64,000 bases of DNA from Lutibacter sp. A64 (lineage in GTDB: Bacteria; Bacteroidota; Bacteroidia; Flavobacteriales; Flavobacteriaceae): positions 2,560,001 to 2,624,000 of the forward strand of contig NZ_CP092487.1 in the NCBI RefSeq assembly GCF_022429565.1, given 5' to 3'. Shown piece after piece: positions 1 through 8,069 of the stretch. Below the pieces are notes generated by a model, which made no database searches, was not told the DNA's origin, and saw nothing but the letters and a program-made list of their open reading frames with translations. A program made the position numbers and the translations under genes. Position 1 is the first letter of the stretch. Every line of letters begins with the position of its first letter.

Positions 1-178
1 TTAAATCATCAAAAATCAACTGAATAGATTCTCCTAATCTAATAATTGGCGCATAATTATTAGCTAAAGTTGGCTGTAAAATAATTGTTTTTATATGTTC
101 GGCATCTTTAATTTTCTGTTGAGCATAATTTAACTGAAAAATTAAAAATGTAATAAAACAAGTGTAAAATAACTTCAA
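1..178 (-). CDS. Type IX secretion system plug protein (DUF5103), N-terminal part
   Basis: Partial gene; only the first 59 codons lie in the window and it continues past base 1. An in-frame stop lies just upstream, no ATG is available, and the best start is TTG at 178. The N-terminus is a clear signal peptide ending in NYAQ (about residues 1-20). The mature start (IKTIILQP, then PIIRLGESIQLIFDDL) matches what I recall of the DUF5103 family, the periplasmic/outer-membrane plug component of flavobacterial type IX secretion. In Flavobacteriaceae this gene often sits divergent from nqrA, as here. The family call rests on a short fragment, so it is moderately sure; secretion to the envelope is clear. 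Confidence 0.6.
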   Translation of the reverse strand, partial: MKLFYTCFITFLIFQLNYAQQKIKDAEHIKTIILQPTLANNYAPIIRLGESIQLIFDDL

Positions 179-219
179 AATATAATGGTTTTAACAGTGT
201 TTAACATCAAAAATTAAAC

Positions 220-227
220 CAAATATA
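220..227 (-). promoter_or_regulatory. Candidate -7 element for the type IX secretion gene
   Basis: On the minus strand these bases read TATATTTG, matching the Bacteroidota -7 consensus TAnnTTTG, about 42 nt before the TTG start at 178. No convincing -33 element was seen. Confidence 0.35.
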
Positions 228-322
228 AAATTGTAAATACAAATAAAACGATTTCGGATTGAAAACTTATTTACAAAAGTTAAAAAATTTATTAAAAACT
301 GTATAATAAAATTATAAATTCA

Positions 323-330
323 TATTTTTG
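323..330 (+). promoter_or_regulatory. Candidate -7 element of the nqr operon
   Basis: Reads TATTTTTG, a full match to TAnnTTTG, 37 nt before the nqrA ATG. It would give a leader of roughly 33 nt. The -33 region is only AT-rich. Confidence 0.45.
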
Positions 331-367
331 CACCGTTTTTAAAGGACTATCTAAATAAACTCAAAAT

Positions 368-1717
368 ATGTCACAGGACATTCAAATTAAAAAAGGTTTG
401 GATATTAAGCTAAAAGGTATTGCCGAAAAGGTTACCGAAAAAGCTGACCCATGTAGTGTCTACACACTAAAACCTGAAGATTTCCACAGTATCATTCCTA
501 AATTATCTATTAAAATTGGCGCTAAAGTAAAAGCCGGTGAAGCCGTTTTTTACAATAAAGCTAATGAAGATATGAAATTTCCATCACCAGTAAGTGGTGA
601 GTTGGTTGATATAATTCGTGGTGAAAAAAGAAAAATATTAGCAATTAAAATTAATGCTAGTAATGTACAAGAATTTGCAGATTTTGGCATAAAAGATCCA
701 AAAGCTATGAAAGCTGAGGAGATTAAAAGTCATTTATTAGCTGCTGGTTGTTGGCCATTTATTAAACAAAGACCTTATGATGTAATTGCAAATCCTGCAA
801 ATACACCTAAAGCTATTTTTGTTTCTGGCTATGCAAGTGCTCCTTTAGCCGCTGATTACGATTACGTTTTGGCAGGTAAAGAAAAAGAGTTACAGGCTGC
901 AATTACAGCTTTAAGTAAATTAACGCCAGGAACTGTACATGTTTCGGTTGGAAAAAATTCCAATTCGCCTTTAGCAGGTTTAAACAATTGTACTTTGCAT
1001 AAAGTTTCAGGACCACATCCTTCTGGAAATGTTGGTACTCAAATTGCAAAAATTGACCCTGTTAATAAAGGTGAAACTGTTTGGACAATTTCTCCGCAAG
1101 ATTTAGTAATTATTGGTGAATTATTACTTACCGGAAAATTTAATGCTGAACGAATTATTGCATTGGCTGGTTCTTCTGTTAAAGCACCAAAATATTATAA
1201 AACAATTATTGGAGCTACAACTGCTTCTATTGTTGGTAATAAATTGGCAGGCGATAACACTAGAATTATTAGTGGAAATGTACTAACTGGTAAAGCTATA
1301 ACCTTAAAAGGATGTTTAGGCTATTACGATAATATAATTACTGTAATTCCTGAAGGTAACGATTATGAATTATTTGGTTGGAACAAACCAGTTTTCAATA
1401 AAATATCAGCCACAAGGTCCTTAACTTTTTCTTGGTTAAATCCTAAAAAGAAATACGACTTAAACACAAATACAAATGGAGAACACCGAGCGTTTGTTGT
1501 TACAGGTCAATACGAAAAAGTATTTCCTTTAGATATTTTCCCAATGCAAATTTTAAAAGCTTGTATGTATAAAGATCTTGATGAAATGGAAGCTTTAGGA
1601 ATGTACGAAGTTGCTCCTGAAGATTTTGCTTTAACCGAGTTTGTTTGTATTTCTAAACAACCACATCAAGAAATTATTAGAAAAGGCTTAGACTTAATGT
1701 TAAAAGAAATAGGATAA
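368..1717 (+). CDS. nqrA: Na+-translocating NADH:quinone reductase subunit A
   Basis: NqrA (449 aa) is the large cytoplasmic subunit of Na+-NQR, the respiratory complex that oxidises NADH, reduces quinone and pumps Na+ out of the cell. It has no membrane segment. The N-terminus carries the biotinyl/lipoyl-like fold typical of NqrA and RnfC (KLSIKIGAKVKAGEAVFYNK, about residues 45-64, then FPSPVSGELVDIIRGEKR). Length matches the family. It is the first gene of a six-gene operon in the canonical ABCDEF order, with nqrB starting 4 nt after its stop. The ATG lies about 33 nt after the predicted transcription start. Identification is secure from sequence and operon context. Confidence 0.97.
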   Translation: MSQDIQIKKGLDIKLKGIAEKVTEKADPCSVYTLKPEDFHSIIPKLSIKIGAKVKAGEAVFYNKANEDMKFPSPVSGELVDIIRGEKRKILAIKINASNVQEFADFGIKDPKAMKAEEIKSHLLAAGCWPFIKQRPYDVIANPANTPKAIFVSGYASAPLAADYDYVLAGKEKELQAAITALSKLTPGTVHVSVGKNSNSPLAGLNNCTLHKVSGPHPSGNVGTQIAKIDPVNKGETVWTISPQDLVIIGELLLTGKFNAERIIALAGSSVKAPKYYKTIIGATTASIVGNKLAGDNTRIISGNVLTGKAITLKGCLGYYDNIITVIPEGNDYELFGWNKPVFNKISATRSLTFSWLNPKKKYDLNTNTNGEHRAFVVTGQYEKVFPLDIFPMQILKACMYKDLDEMEALGMYEVAPEDFALTEFVCISKQPHQEIIRKGLDLMLKEIG

Positions 1718-1721
1718 GGTT

Positions 1722-2921
1722 ATGGGAGTAAAAGAAAAATTACATAATTTCAGAGAAAAGAACAAGGATAAAAAATGGCTTCCAGCCTTTTCCGCTTTTC
1801 ACACATTTTTATATACACCTAATGAAACAACACATTCAGGTGGGCACGTAAGAGCTGCAGACGATTTAAAAAGAACAATGAACATGGTAGTATTAGCTAT
1901 GATTCCTTGTTTAATTTTTGGAATGTTTAATACCGGATACCAACATTACCTTGCTTTTGGTGAGGCTGTTGATTTCTTATCTTGGGATGCATTTTTAGTT
2001 GGTTTAACCAAAATTCTTCCTTTAGTAATTGTATCATACGTTGTTGGTTTAGGAGTTGAATTTATTTTCGCAATTATTAAAGGCCACGAAGTTGAAGAAG
2101 GTTACTTAGTAACTGGAATGCTTGTTCCTTTAATTGTTCCTGTAGATATTCCTTTATGGATGCTAGCAGTAGCAGTTATTTTTGGTGTAGTAATTGGTAA
2201 AGAAGTTTTTGGAGGTACTGGAATGAATATTCTAAACCCTGCTTTAACAATTCGTGCATTTTTATTCTTTGCATATCCAACTTGGATGAGTGGAGATAAA
2301 GTTTGGGTACACGGTGCAACAGAAAGAGCTAACGATATTATTGGAGGTGCCAATTTAGATGCCATTTCTGGAGAAACAATATTAGGAGGTTTAGCCCAAG
2401 GGCACCAAGCTGCCTATTCAATTTCAGATATGTTCTTCGGTTTTATACCTGGTTCGGTTGGTGAAACATCTACCCTATTAATTTTATTGGCAGGTTTATT
2501 TCTAATATTTACCAAAATTGCAAGTTGGAGAATAATGCTATCTGCAGTAATTGGAGCATTGGTTATGGGCTTAATATTTAACGGTGTTACTAATGCAGAA
2601 TTAATTACAGAAAGCAGCAAATTCTATACCTTAATGAGTACCGAGTTCTGGCATCATTTATTAATTGGTGGATTTGCATTTGGTGTTGTATTTATGGCAA
2701 CCGATCCTGTAACTGCTTCACAAACAAATAAAGGTAAATGGATTTATGGTTTCTTAATTGGTTTTATTTCAATTATGATTCGAGTATTTAATCCTGCTTA
2801 TCCAGAAGGTGTAATGTTAGCCATTTTATTAATGAATGTATTTGCGCCAACTATTGATCATTACGTTGTTCAAGGAAATGTAAAAAGAAGATTGAAACGT
2901 TTAAAAGCAAAAACAGCATAA
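1722..2921 (+). CDS. nqrB: Na+-translocating NADH:quinone reductase subunit B
   Basis: NqrB (399 aa) is a polytopic inner-membrane subunit that carries a covalent FMN and riboflavin and forms part of the Na+ path. Hydrophobic helices run from about residue 53 to 385, and the family stretch GGTGMNILNPALTIRAF is at about 164-180. The flavinylation site, S-G-A-T in Vibrio NqrB, reads DAISGET here (residues 213-219): the acceptor Thr219 is kept but the Ala before it is Glu. An apbE gene at 8070 would supply the flavin transferase. nqrC starts 2 nt after the stop. Identity is secure; the motif change is the one oddity. Confidence 0.97.
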   Translation: MGVKEKLHNFREKNKDKKWLPAFSAFHTFLYTPNETTHSGGHVRAADDLKRTMNMVVLAMIPCLIFGMFNTGYQHYLAFGEAVDFLSWDAFLVGLTKILPLVIVSYVVGLGVEFIFAIIKGHEVEEGYLVTGMLVPLIVPVDIPLWMLAVAVIFGVVIGKEVFGGTGMNILNPALTIRAFLFFAYPTWMSGDKVWVHGATERANDIIGGANLDAISGETILGGLAQGHQAAYSISDMFFGFIPGSVGETSTLLILLAGLFLIFTKIASWRIMLSAVIGALVMGLIFNGVTNAELITESSKFYTLMSTEFWHHLLIGGFAFGVVFMATDPVTASQTNKGKWIYGFLIGFISIMIRVFNPAYPEGVMLAILLMNVFAPTIDHYVVQGNVKRRLKRLKAKTA

Positions 2922-2923
2922 CA

Positions 2924-3670
2924 ATGGCAAAAAATACTGATAGTAACGTATATACAGTTTTGTTCGCAACAGGAATGGTTCTTGTTGTAGGAACATTATT
3001 AGCGTTTTTAGCATCGTCATTAAGTGATAAAATAGCTGAAAACAAAAGAATTGAAAAGCAACAAAACATATTATATGCAATGGGCATTAACAATAACGAC
3101 GAAAGTAGCGTTGAGTTTGTGGCTAAAAATATAGTTGGAGAAGAATTTAACAAATACATTACTAAACAATTAGTAATAGAAGGTGTTAATGCTACCGAAA
3201 ATGACAATGCTTATTTAATTGATATTAAAAAAGAAGAAGCTTTAGCAAAAGACAAAAGCTACCAAAGAAAATTACCTCTATTTATTGGAAACAAGGAAGG
3301 AGAACAATTTTACATTGTACCTGTTAGAGGTAAAGGTTTATGGGATGCTATTTGGGGTTATGTTGCTTTAGATAAAGAACTAGTGGTACAAGGTGTATTT
3401 TTTGACCATGCTGGTGAAACTCCTGGATTAGGTTCTAACATTAAAGAACGCTTCTTTATGGATGATTTTATTGGTGAGCATATTTTAGATGGTGATACAT
3501 TTATGGGTATAACTGCCGCTAAAGGTAATGCAGATCCAAAAAACTTAAACAAAACAGATTTTGAAGTAGATGCAATTGCAGGAGCAACTATTACAGGTGA
3601 CGGTCTTTCAGCAATGTTAAAAAAAGACTTGAAAATGTATCTACCTTATTTAAAAACATTAAAGCAATAA
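2924..3670 (+). CDS. nqrC: Na+-translocating NADH:quinone reductase subunit C
   Basis: NqrC (248 aa) has one N-terminal membrane helix (about residues 11-31) and a periplasmic FMN-binding domain. The covalent FMN site is DAIAGATITGDG at residues 216-227, with Thr222 as the expected phosphoester acceptor. The upstream segment GLWDAIWGYVALD (about 138-150) and the HAGETPGLGSNI loop (about 162-173) are also family hallmarks. NqrC passes electrons between the flavins of NqrB and the membrane iron centre of NqrD/NqrE. It sits between nqrB and nqrD with gaps of 2 and 3 nt. Identification is secure. Confidence 0.97.
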   Translation: MAKNTDSNVYTVLFATGMVLVVGTLLAFLASSLSDKIAENKRIEKQQNILYAMGINNNDESSVEFVAKNIVGEEFNKYITKQLVIEGVNATENDNAYLIDIKKEEALAKDKSYQRKLPLFIGNKEGEQFYIVPVRGKGLWDAIWGYVALDKELVVQGVFFDHAGETPGLGSNIKERFFMDDFIGEHILDGDTFMGITAAKGNADPKNLNKTDFEVDAIAGATITGDGLSAMLKKDLKMYLPYLKTLKQ

Positions 3671-3673
3671 TTT

Positions 3674-4321
3674 ATGGGACTTTTATCAAAAAAAGACGCA
3701 AAATTAATAACCGATCCATTAGCTGATAACAACCCTATTACTATTCAAGTTTTAGGTATATGTTCTGCTTTAGCAATTACTGCAGAATTAAAAGCTTCAA
3801 TCGTAATGGCTATAGCCGTTATGTTTGTATTAGGACTAGGAAACGTAGTAATTTCGTTAATGCGAAATATAATTCCTTCAAAAATTAGAATTATTGTACA
3901 GCTAATTGTAGTTGCAACTTTAGTAATTATAGTAGATTTAGTTTTAAAAGCTTTTGCTTACGAATTAAGTAAAACATTATCTGTTTTTGTAGGGTTAATT
4001 ATTACAAACTGTATTATTATGGGGCGTTTTGAAGCTTTTGCTTTAGCAAACGGACCTTGGAGATCTTTATTAGACGGAATCGGAAACTCTTTAGGATATG
4101 GAATAATATTAGTTATAGTAGGTTTTTTTAGAGAGCTTTTAGGATCTGGAACTTTATTAGGTTTTAAAGTTTTAGGAGATTCTATTGAAAAAACAGGAGT
4201 ATATGCTTATGGTTACGAAAACAACGGTTTTATGTTGTTAGCTCCAATGGCACTTATTACTGTTGGAATTATTATTTGGGTACAACGCTCAAGAAATGAA
4301 TCATTAATTGAAGAAAATTAA
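3674..4321 (+). CDS. nqrD: Na+-translocating NADH:quinone reductase subunit D
   Basis: NqrD (215 aa) is a six-helix inner-membrane protein of the NqrD/RnfE family. Two conserved Cys, one in LGICSALA (Cys30) and one in TNCIIMGR (Cys113), match the residues that, with the equivalent pair in NqrE, hold the iron centre inside the membrane. Helices come in the inverted-repeat layout typical of the family. It follows nqrC by 3 nt but is separated from nqrE by a 79-nt spacer holding a degenerate repeat. The role is electron transfer across the membrane coupled to Na+ movement. Identification is secure. Confidence 0.96.
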   Translation: MGLLSKKDAKLITDPLADNNPITIQVLGICSALAITAELKASIVMAIAVMFVLGLGNVVISLMRNIIPSKIRIIVQLIVVATLVIIVDLVLKAFAYELSKTLSVFVGLIITNCIIMGRFEAFALANGPWRSLLDGIGNSLGYGIILVIVGFFRELLGSGTLLGFKVLGDSIEKTGVYAYGYENNGFMLLAPMALITVGIIIWVQRSRNESLIEEN

Positions 4322-4400
4322 AATTAGTTTAAAGTAAGACAACAGTTTGCAGTAAAATGCTAACTGATTTCTGAAACTGAAAACTAAAAACTAAAAATAT
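4322..4400 (+). repeat. Degenerate repeat in the nqrD-nqrE spacer
   Basis: This is the only long gap in an otherwise tightly packed operon (other gaps 1-4 nt). It holds CAGTTTGCAGT followed by ACTGATTTCTGAAACTGAA and tandem 'aaaactaaaaact' units, which can fold into a weak hairpin (GTTTGCAGT against ACTGAAAAC). The pattern resembles short intergenic repeats I associate with flavobacteria. It may be neutral or alter expression of nqrE and nqrF. Confidence 0.4.
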
Positions 4401-5138
4401 ATGGAACACATAGAATTAATTTTTAAGTCAATATTTGTTGATAATATGGTATTCGCAACATTCCTTGGAATGTGTTCATACCTAGCAGTATCTAAAAAAG
4501 TTTCAACAGCAGTAGGATTAGGAGCAGCCGTTATATTTGTAATGGCAATTACAGTTCCTTTAAACTGGTTGTTAGATAAATATATTTTACAAGATGGTGC
4601 ATTAGCTTGGTTAGGCCCTGAGTATGCTTCTTACGATTTAAGTTTCTTATCTTTTATACTATTTATTGCTACAATTGCAACAATGGTACAATTAGTAGAA
4701 ATAATTGTTGAGAAATTCTCTCCATCATTGTACAATTCATTAGGTATATTTTTACCATTAATTGCAGTAAACTGTGCAATTTTAGGAGGTTCATTATTTA
4801 TGCAGTCTCGTGAAATTCAAACTATAGGATTAGCTTTTAATTATGGAATAAGTTCAGGAATAGGATGGTTTTTAGCAATTTTAGCTATTGCAGCTATCCG
4901 TGAAAAAATTAGATACTCAAATGTACCTGCTCCTCTTAGAGGCTTAGGAATTACATTTATAATAACAGGTCTAATGGCAATTGGATTTATGAGTTTTGGT
5001 GGAATGTTAACAGGTGGTGATGCTGAGGAAACTACAGAAGAAACCGCTATAGTAACTCCAGAACAAAACAATACCCTAGAAATTACAAAAGAAGAAGCTA
5101 CTAAATTAGCTAAAAACGAAACAGAAATTAAAGAGTAA
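4401..5138 (+). CDS. nqrE: Na+-translocating NADH:quinone reductase subunit E
   Basis: NqrE (245 aa) is the six-helix membrane partner of NqrD. Its Cys25 (LGMCSYLAVS) and Cys125 (NCAILGG) are the expected iron ligands. The membrane core ends near residue 207. Beyond it is a tail of about 38 residues, acidic and Thr/Glu-rich (GGDAEETTEE, then EITKEEATKL). NqrE of Vibrio is about 198 aa, so the tail is an extension; whether it is common in flavobacteria cannot be told here. nqrF follows after 1 nt. Identification is secure. Confidence 0.96.
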   Translation: MEHIELIFKSIFVDNMVFATFLGMCSYLAVSKKVSTAVGLGAAVIFVMAITVPLNWLLDKYILQDGALAWLGPEYASYDLSFLSFILFIATIATMVQLVEIIVEKFSPSLYNSLGIFLPLIAVNCAILGGSLFMQSREIQTIGLAFNYGISSGIGWFLAILAIAAIREKIRYSNVPAPLRGLGITFIITGLMAIGFMSFGGMLTGGDAEETTEETAIVTPEQNNTLEITKEEATKLAKNETEIKE

Positions 5139-5139
5139 T

Positions 5140-6453
5140 ATGATGATCTTAGCAATAAATACCATAGGTACAATTGTAGCAACTGTAGTAGCTTTCTTAG
5201 TAATAACACTATTATTAGTTGCATTATTACTGTATGTAAAACAAAAATTATCACCTTCTGGACCTGTTAAAATAAAAATTAATGGTGAAAAAGAAGTTGA
5301 AGTAGCTTCTGGAAGTTCTTTATTAACAACTTTAGGAAATTCAAAAATATTTTTACCATCAGCTTGCGGTGGTGGTGGAACTTGTCTTCAATGTGAATGC
5401 CACGTGCTTTCAGGTGGTGGTGAAGCATTGCCTACTGAAACTCCTCACTTTACACGTAAAGAATTAAAAGAAGGAGCTCGTTTAGCTTGTCAAGTAAAAG
5501 TTAAACAAGACATGGATATTACTATTCCTGAAGAAGTATTTGGAATTAAAAAATGGGAAGCTACCGTTGTTAGAAATTACAACGTAGCATCATTTATTAA
5601 AGAATTTGTTGTTGAAATTCCAGAAGATATGGATTACAAAGCAGGTGGATATATCCAAATTGAGATTCCAGAATGTGAAGTAGACTTTAAAGATATAGAT
5701 ATTACTGCTCACCCAGAAGAACACGAAACTCCAGACAAATTTCAAGTTGAATGGGATAAATTCGGTTTATGGGGTTTAAAAATGAAAAATACAGAATTAG
5801 TAGAACGTGCTTATTCTATGGCTTCTTACCCTGCTGAAGGAAGAGAAATTATGTTAAATGTACGTATTGCTACACCGCCTTGGGATAGAGCTAAAAATGC
5901 ATGGATGGATGTAAACCCAGGTATTGCATCATCATACATTTTCTCTCGTAAAAAAGGTGATAAAGTAACTATTTCTGGACCTTATGGTGAGTTCTTTATC
6001 AATGAATCTGATGCTGAAATGTTATATGTTGGTGGTGGTGCTGGTATGGCTCCAATGCGTTCTCACTTATACCACTTATTTAAAACATTAAAAACAAATA
6101 GAAAAGTTACATATTGGTACGGTGGACGTTCTAAACGTGAGTTATTTTACTTAGAACACTTCTATGAGTTAGAAAAAGAATTCCCTAACTTTAAATTCTA
6201 TTTAGTATTGTCTGAACCTGCACCTGAAGATAATTGGGTAAATAAAAAAGATACAGACGATCCAAATGGAGATGGATTTACCGGATTCGTACATCAAGCA
6301 GTTATAGATGAATATTTATCTAAACACGAAGCTCCAGAAGATTTAGAATTATACTTCTGTGGACCTCCATTAATGAACAAAGCAGTTCAAAAAATGGGTG
6401 AAGACTTTGGTTTAGCCGATGAAAATATAAGATTTGATGACTTTGGAGGATAG
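5140..6453 (+). CDS. nqrF: Na+-translocating NADH:quinone reductase subunit F
   Basis: NqrF (437 aa) is the NADH-oxidising entry subunit. It has one N-terminal membrane helix (about residues 8-33), then a plant-type ferredoxin domain with 2Fe-2S ligands Cys76, Cys82, Cys85 and Cys117 (CGGGGTC, LQC, RLACQ). A ferredoxin reductase domain follows, with the FAD motif RAYSMASYP and the NADH-binding loop VGGGAGMAPMRSH. The C-terminus (FCGPPLM, ending DDFGG) is typical. It is the last nqr gene; a terminator-like hairpin lies about 65 nt after its stop. Electrons go from NADH to FAD, to 2Fe-2S, and on to NqrD/E. Identification is secure. Confidence 0.97.
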   Translation: MMILAINTIGTIVATVVAFLVITLLLVALLLYVKQKLSPSGPVKIKINGEKEVEVASGSSLLTTLGNSKIFLPSACGGGGTCLQCECHVLSGGGEALPTETPHFTRKELKEGARLACQVKVKQDMDITIPEEVFGIKKWEATVVRNYNVASFIKEFVVEIPEDMDYKAGGYIQIEIPECEVDFKDIDITAHPEEHETPDKFQVEWDKFGLWGLKMKNTELVERAYSMASYPAEGREIMLNVRIATPPWDRAKNAWMDVNPGIASSYIFSRKKGDKVTISGPYGEFFINESDAEMLYVGGGAGMAPMRSHLYHLFKTLKTNRKVTYWYGGRSKRELFYLEHFYELEKEFPNFKFYLVLSEPAPEDNWVNKKDTDDPNGDGFTGFVHQAVIDEYLSKHEAPEDLELYFCGPPLMNKAVQKMGEDFGLADENIRFDDFGG

Positions 6454-6470
6454 ACTCTAAGTTTTTATCA

Positions 6471-6488
6471 TTCCTGTTCAGGCAGGAA
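6471..6488 (+). repeat. Short palindromic repeat after nqrF
   Basis: A perfect 6-bp stem, TTCCTG - TTCAGG - CAGGAA. It resembles the intergenic 'ATTCCTGCGAAGGCAGGAA' palindromes I associate with flavobacteria, with an altered loop. It may help terminate or protect the nqr mRNA end. Confidence 0.4.
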
Positions 6489-6518
6489 GGCATTTTCAAA
6501 TAAATTAAATATAAACTT

Positions 6519-6550
6519 AAAAAATCCGGTACATTAGTATCGGATTTTTT
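6519..6550 (+). terminator. Terminator of the nqr operon
   Basis: A 10-bp perfect stem (AAAAAATCCG / CGGATTTTTT) with a 12-nt loop and a run of T at the 3' side, 65 nt after the nqrF stop. It separates nqr from the small gene at 6604. Confidence 0.75.
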
Positions 6551-6603
6551 ATTAGATATAAAACTAGTTAGATTTACTTTAGTAAAAAGAGATTAATTAT
6601 AAA

Positions 6604-6981
6604 ATGAACAGACCACTTACAAAACAAGAACAACATAATTTAGCAATGAATATTGTTGGAAAAGATTTAGAAAAACGAGGCTTCGAATTTCTAGCTGTAA
6701 ATAGCCAATTAAAAAGAAACCCACAGTTTGTTTGTATTGATAAAAATAACCAACGTTTTTTTGTAATTGTTAAAGCAGCTCAGATTACTAATACACCAAT
6801 AACTTATGATGTAATTTGGATGGAAACATTTAAGCTACATGCCTCAAAAAACAAAGCTAAAATATTATTTGCTGGTGTTGGCTTAGGATCTAAAAAAGAT
6901 GGCACAAAACCCCCTTATTTAAACTCAGAATACTTATTACAATATAATGGGTTACAATACTTAGATATTACCTTAAATTAA
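6604..6981 (+). CDS. Small conserved protein downstream of nqrF, function unknown
   Basis: This 125-aa soluble protein has no signal peptide or membrane segment. In flavobacteria I have seen genes of this size and position labelled 'NQR subunit F', which is a misnomer: it has no ferredoxin or flavin motif. The layout GKDLEKRGFEFLA (about residues 19-31), then FVCIDKNNQRFFVIVKAA (about 43-60), recalls the alpha-beta-beta core of PD-(D/E)XK nuclease-like proteins, but the acidic metal residues are replaced (V-x-V-K instead of E-x-K). Fold assignment is inference. It lies after the nqr terminator, so it may have its own promoter. A strong hairpin follows its stop. Confidence 0.7.
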   Translation: MNRPLTKQEQHNLAMNIVGKDLEKRGFEFLAVNSQLKRNPQFVCIDKNNQRFFVIVKAAQITNTPITYDVIWMETFKLHASKNKAKILFAGVGLGSKKDGTKPPYLNSEYLLQYNGLQYLDITLN

Positions 6982-7041
6982 CGCAAATAAGTAAATTTAT
7001 TTGTAATAATTATAGTTAAAGCAACTTATAATAAACACCAT

Positions 7042-7070
7042 AAAAAAACACGCCAATGGCGTGTTTTTTT
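7042..7070. terminator. Bidirectional terminator between convergent genes
   Basis: A 13-bp perfect stem (AAAAAAACACGCC / GGCGTGTTTTTTT) with a 3-nt loop and T runs on both strands, lying between the plus-strand gene ending at 6981 and the minus-strand gene ending at 7099. Confidence 0.85.
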
Positions 7071-7098
7071 ATGTTAATAAATTATTTTACTCTTATTC

Positions 7099-7938
7099 TT
7101 AATTTACTTTTTGCTCTAATAGATCAAAAAATTGTTCTAATTGTGGCATTAATACAATACGAGTTCTTCTATTTCTAGCTCTCCCCTCTACAGTATCATT
7201 AGTTGCTAAAGGTTTGTATTCACTTCTACCAGCTGCAATTAAACGCTCAGGTACAATATTAAAGTCGTTTTGAAGCACTCTAATAACAGAAGTAGCACGT
7301 TTAACACTTAAATCCCAGTTATCTTTAATACCTGCAGTACTAATTGGTTTATTATCAGTATAACCTTCAACCATAACTTCTAAATCTTTTTGAGCAGAAA
7401 TTACGTCAGCAACTTTACCTAACACTCTTTTTGCATCAGAAGAAATTGTTGCACTTCCACTTTTAAATAATAATTTATCAGCTATTGAAATATAAACTAC
7501 TGTTTTTTCAACATCTACTTGAATGTCTTCATCAGCAAATCCATCTTTTAAGACACTTTTTAATTGGAAACCTAAAGCTAAATTAATTGAATCTTTACGG
7601 GTCATAGCTTTTTGCACATGTTGAATGTACTCATCTTTTTTACCCATTTGTGCTAACGTTTCTTTAATATTATCTGACGCAGACTTAGATAATACTGTTA
7701 AATTGTCAACATATTCTAATGTTTTTTCTTTGTCGCTTCTTAAATCTTGAACTTGTTGTTCTAACGAAGCCACTTTACTTTCACTTTCAATTCTACATTT
7801 CATCAAATCAGCCTTAGTATCGACTAATTCTTTGTCTGTTGAATTGAAATTTTCCTCTAATTCTGTGTATTTTTTCTTAGACACACACGAACTTAACACT
7901 ACTGATATTACTAATATCAATACAAAACTTTTTTTCAT
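7099..7938 (-). CDS. OmpA-family outer-membrane lipoprotein
   Basis: A 279-aa lipoprotein. The signal peptide ends in the lipobox LSSC (Cys18). Residues about 22-115 are polar, heptad-like and probably coiled coil. The C-terminal OmpA domain (about 145-265) shows the peptidoglycan-binding set: VEGYTDN, DNWDLSVKRA with Asp209, and EGRARNRRTR. It should tether the outer membrane to peptidoglycan through diaminopimelate. A -7 element lies just upstream, so it is probably transcribed alone. Bacteroidota encode many such proteins, so no specific gene name is justified. Confidence 0.9.
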   Translation of the reverse strand: MKKSFVLILVISVVLSSCVSKKKYTELEENFNSTDKELVDTKADLMKCRIESESKVASLEQQVQDLRSDKEKTLEYVDNLTVLSKSASDNIKETLAQMGKKDEYIQHVQKAMTRKDSINLALGFQLKSVLKDGFADEDIQVDVEKTVVYISIADKLLFKSGSATISSDAKRVLGKVADVISAQKDLEVMVEGYTDNKPISTAGIKDNWDLSVKRATSVIRVLQNDFNIVPERLIAAGRSEYKPLATNDTVEGRARNRRTRIVLMPQLEQFFDLLEQKVN

Positions 7939-7959
7939 AATTTACACGGTTTTAAAACT

Positions 7960-7967
7960 CAAAGTTA
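7960..7967 (-). promoter_or_regulatory. Candidate -7 element of the OmpA lipoprotein gene
   Basis: Minus strand reads TAACTTTG, matching TAnnTTTG, 21 nt before the ATG at 7938. Confidence 0.4.
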
Positions 7968-8035
7968 AAAAAAATAAAATATAATTCACCATGATATAGT
8001 ATATTTTAAGAGGAATTTAAGAGAATTTTAAATAC

Positions 8036-8043
8036 TATATTTG
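8036..8043 (+). promoter_or_regulatory. Candidate -7 element of apbE
   Basis: Reads TATATTTG, matching TAnnTTTG, 26 nt before the apbE ATG. Confidence 0.45.
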
Positions 8044-8069
8044 TACACCTAAACTTTAGTATCTTTTAT

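Noticed and set aside
2102-3207. Minus-strand open frames across nqrB and nqrC (up to 118 aa).
   Set aside because: They are antisense to strongly conserved nqr genes in a dense operon and have no start signal or family resemblance.
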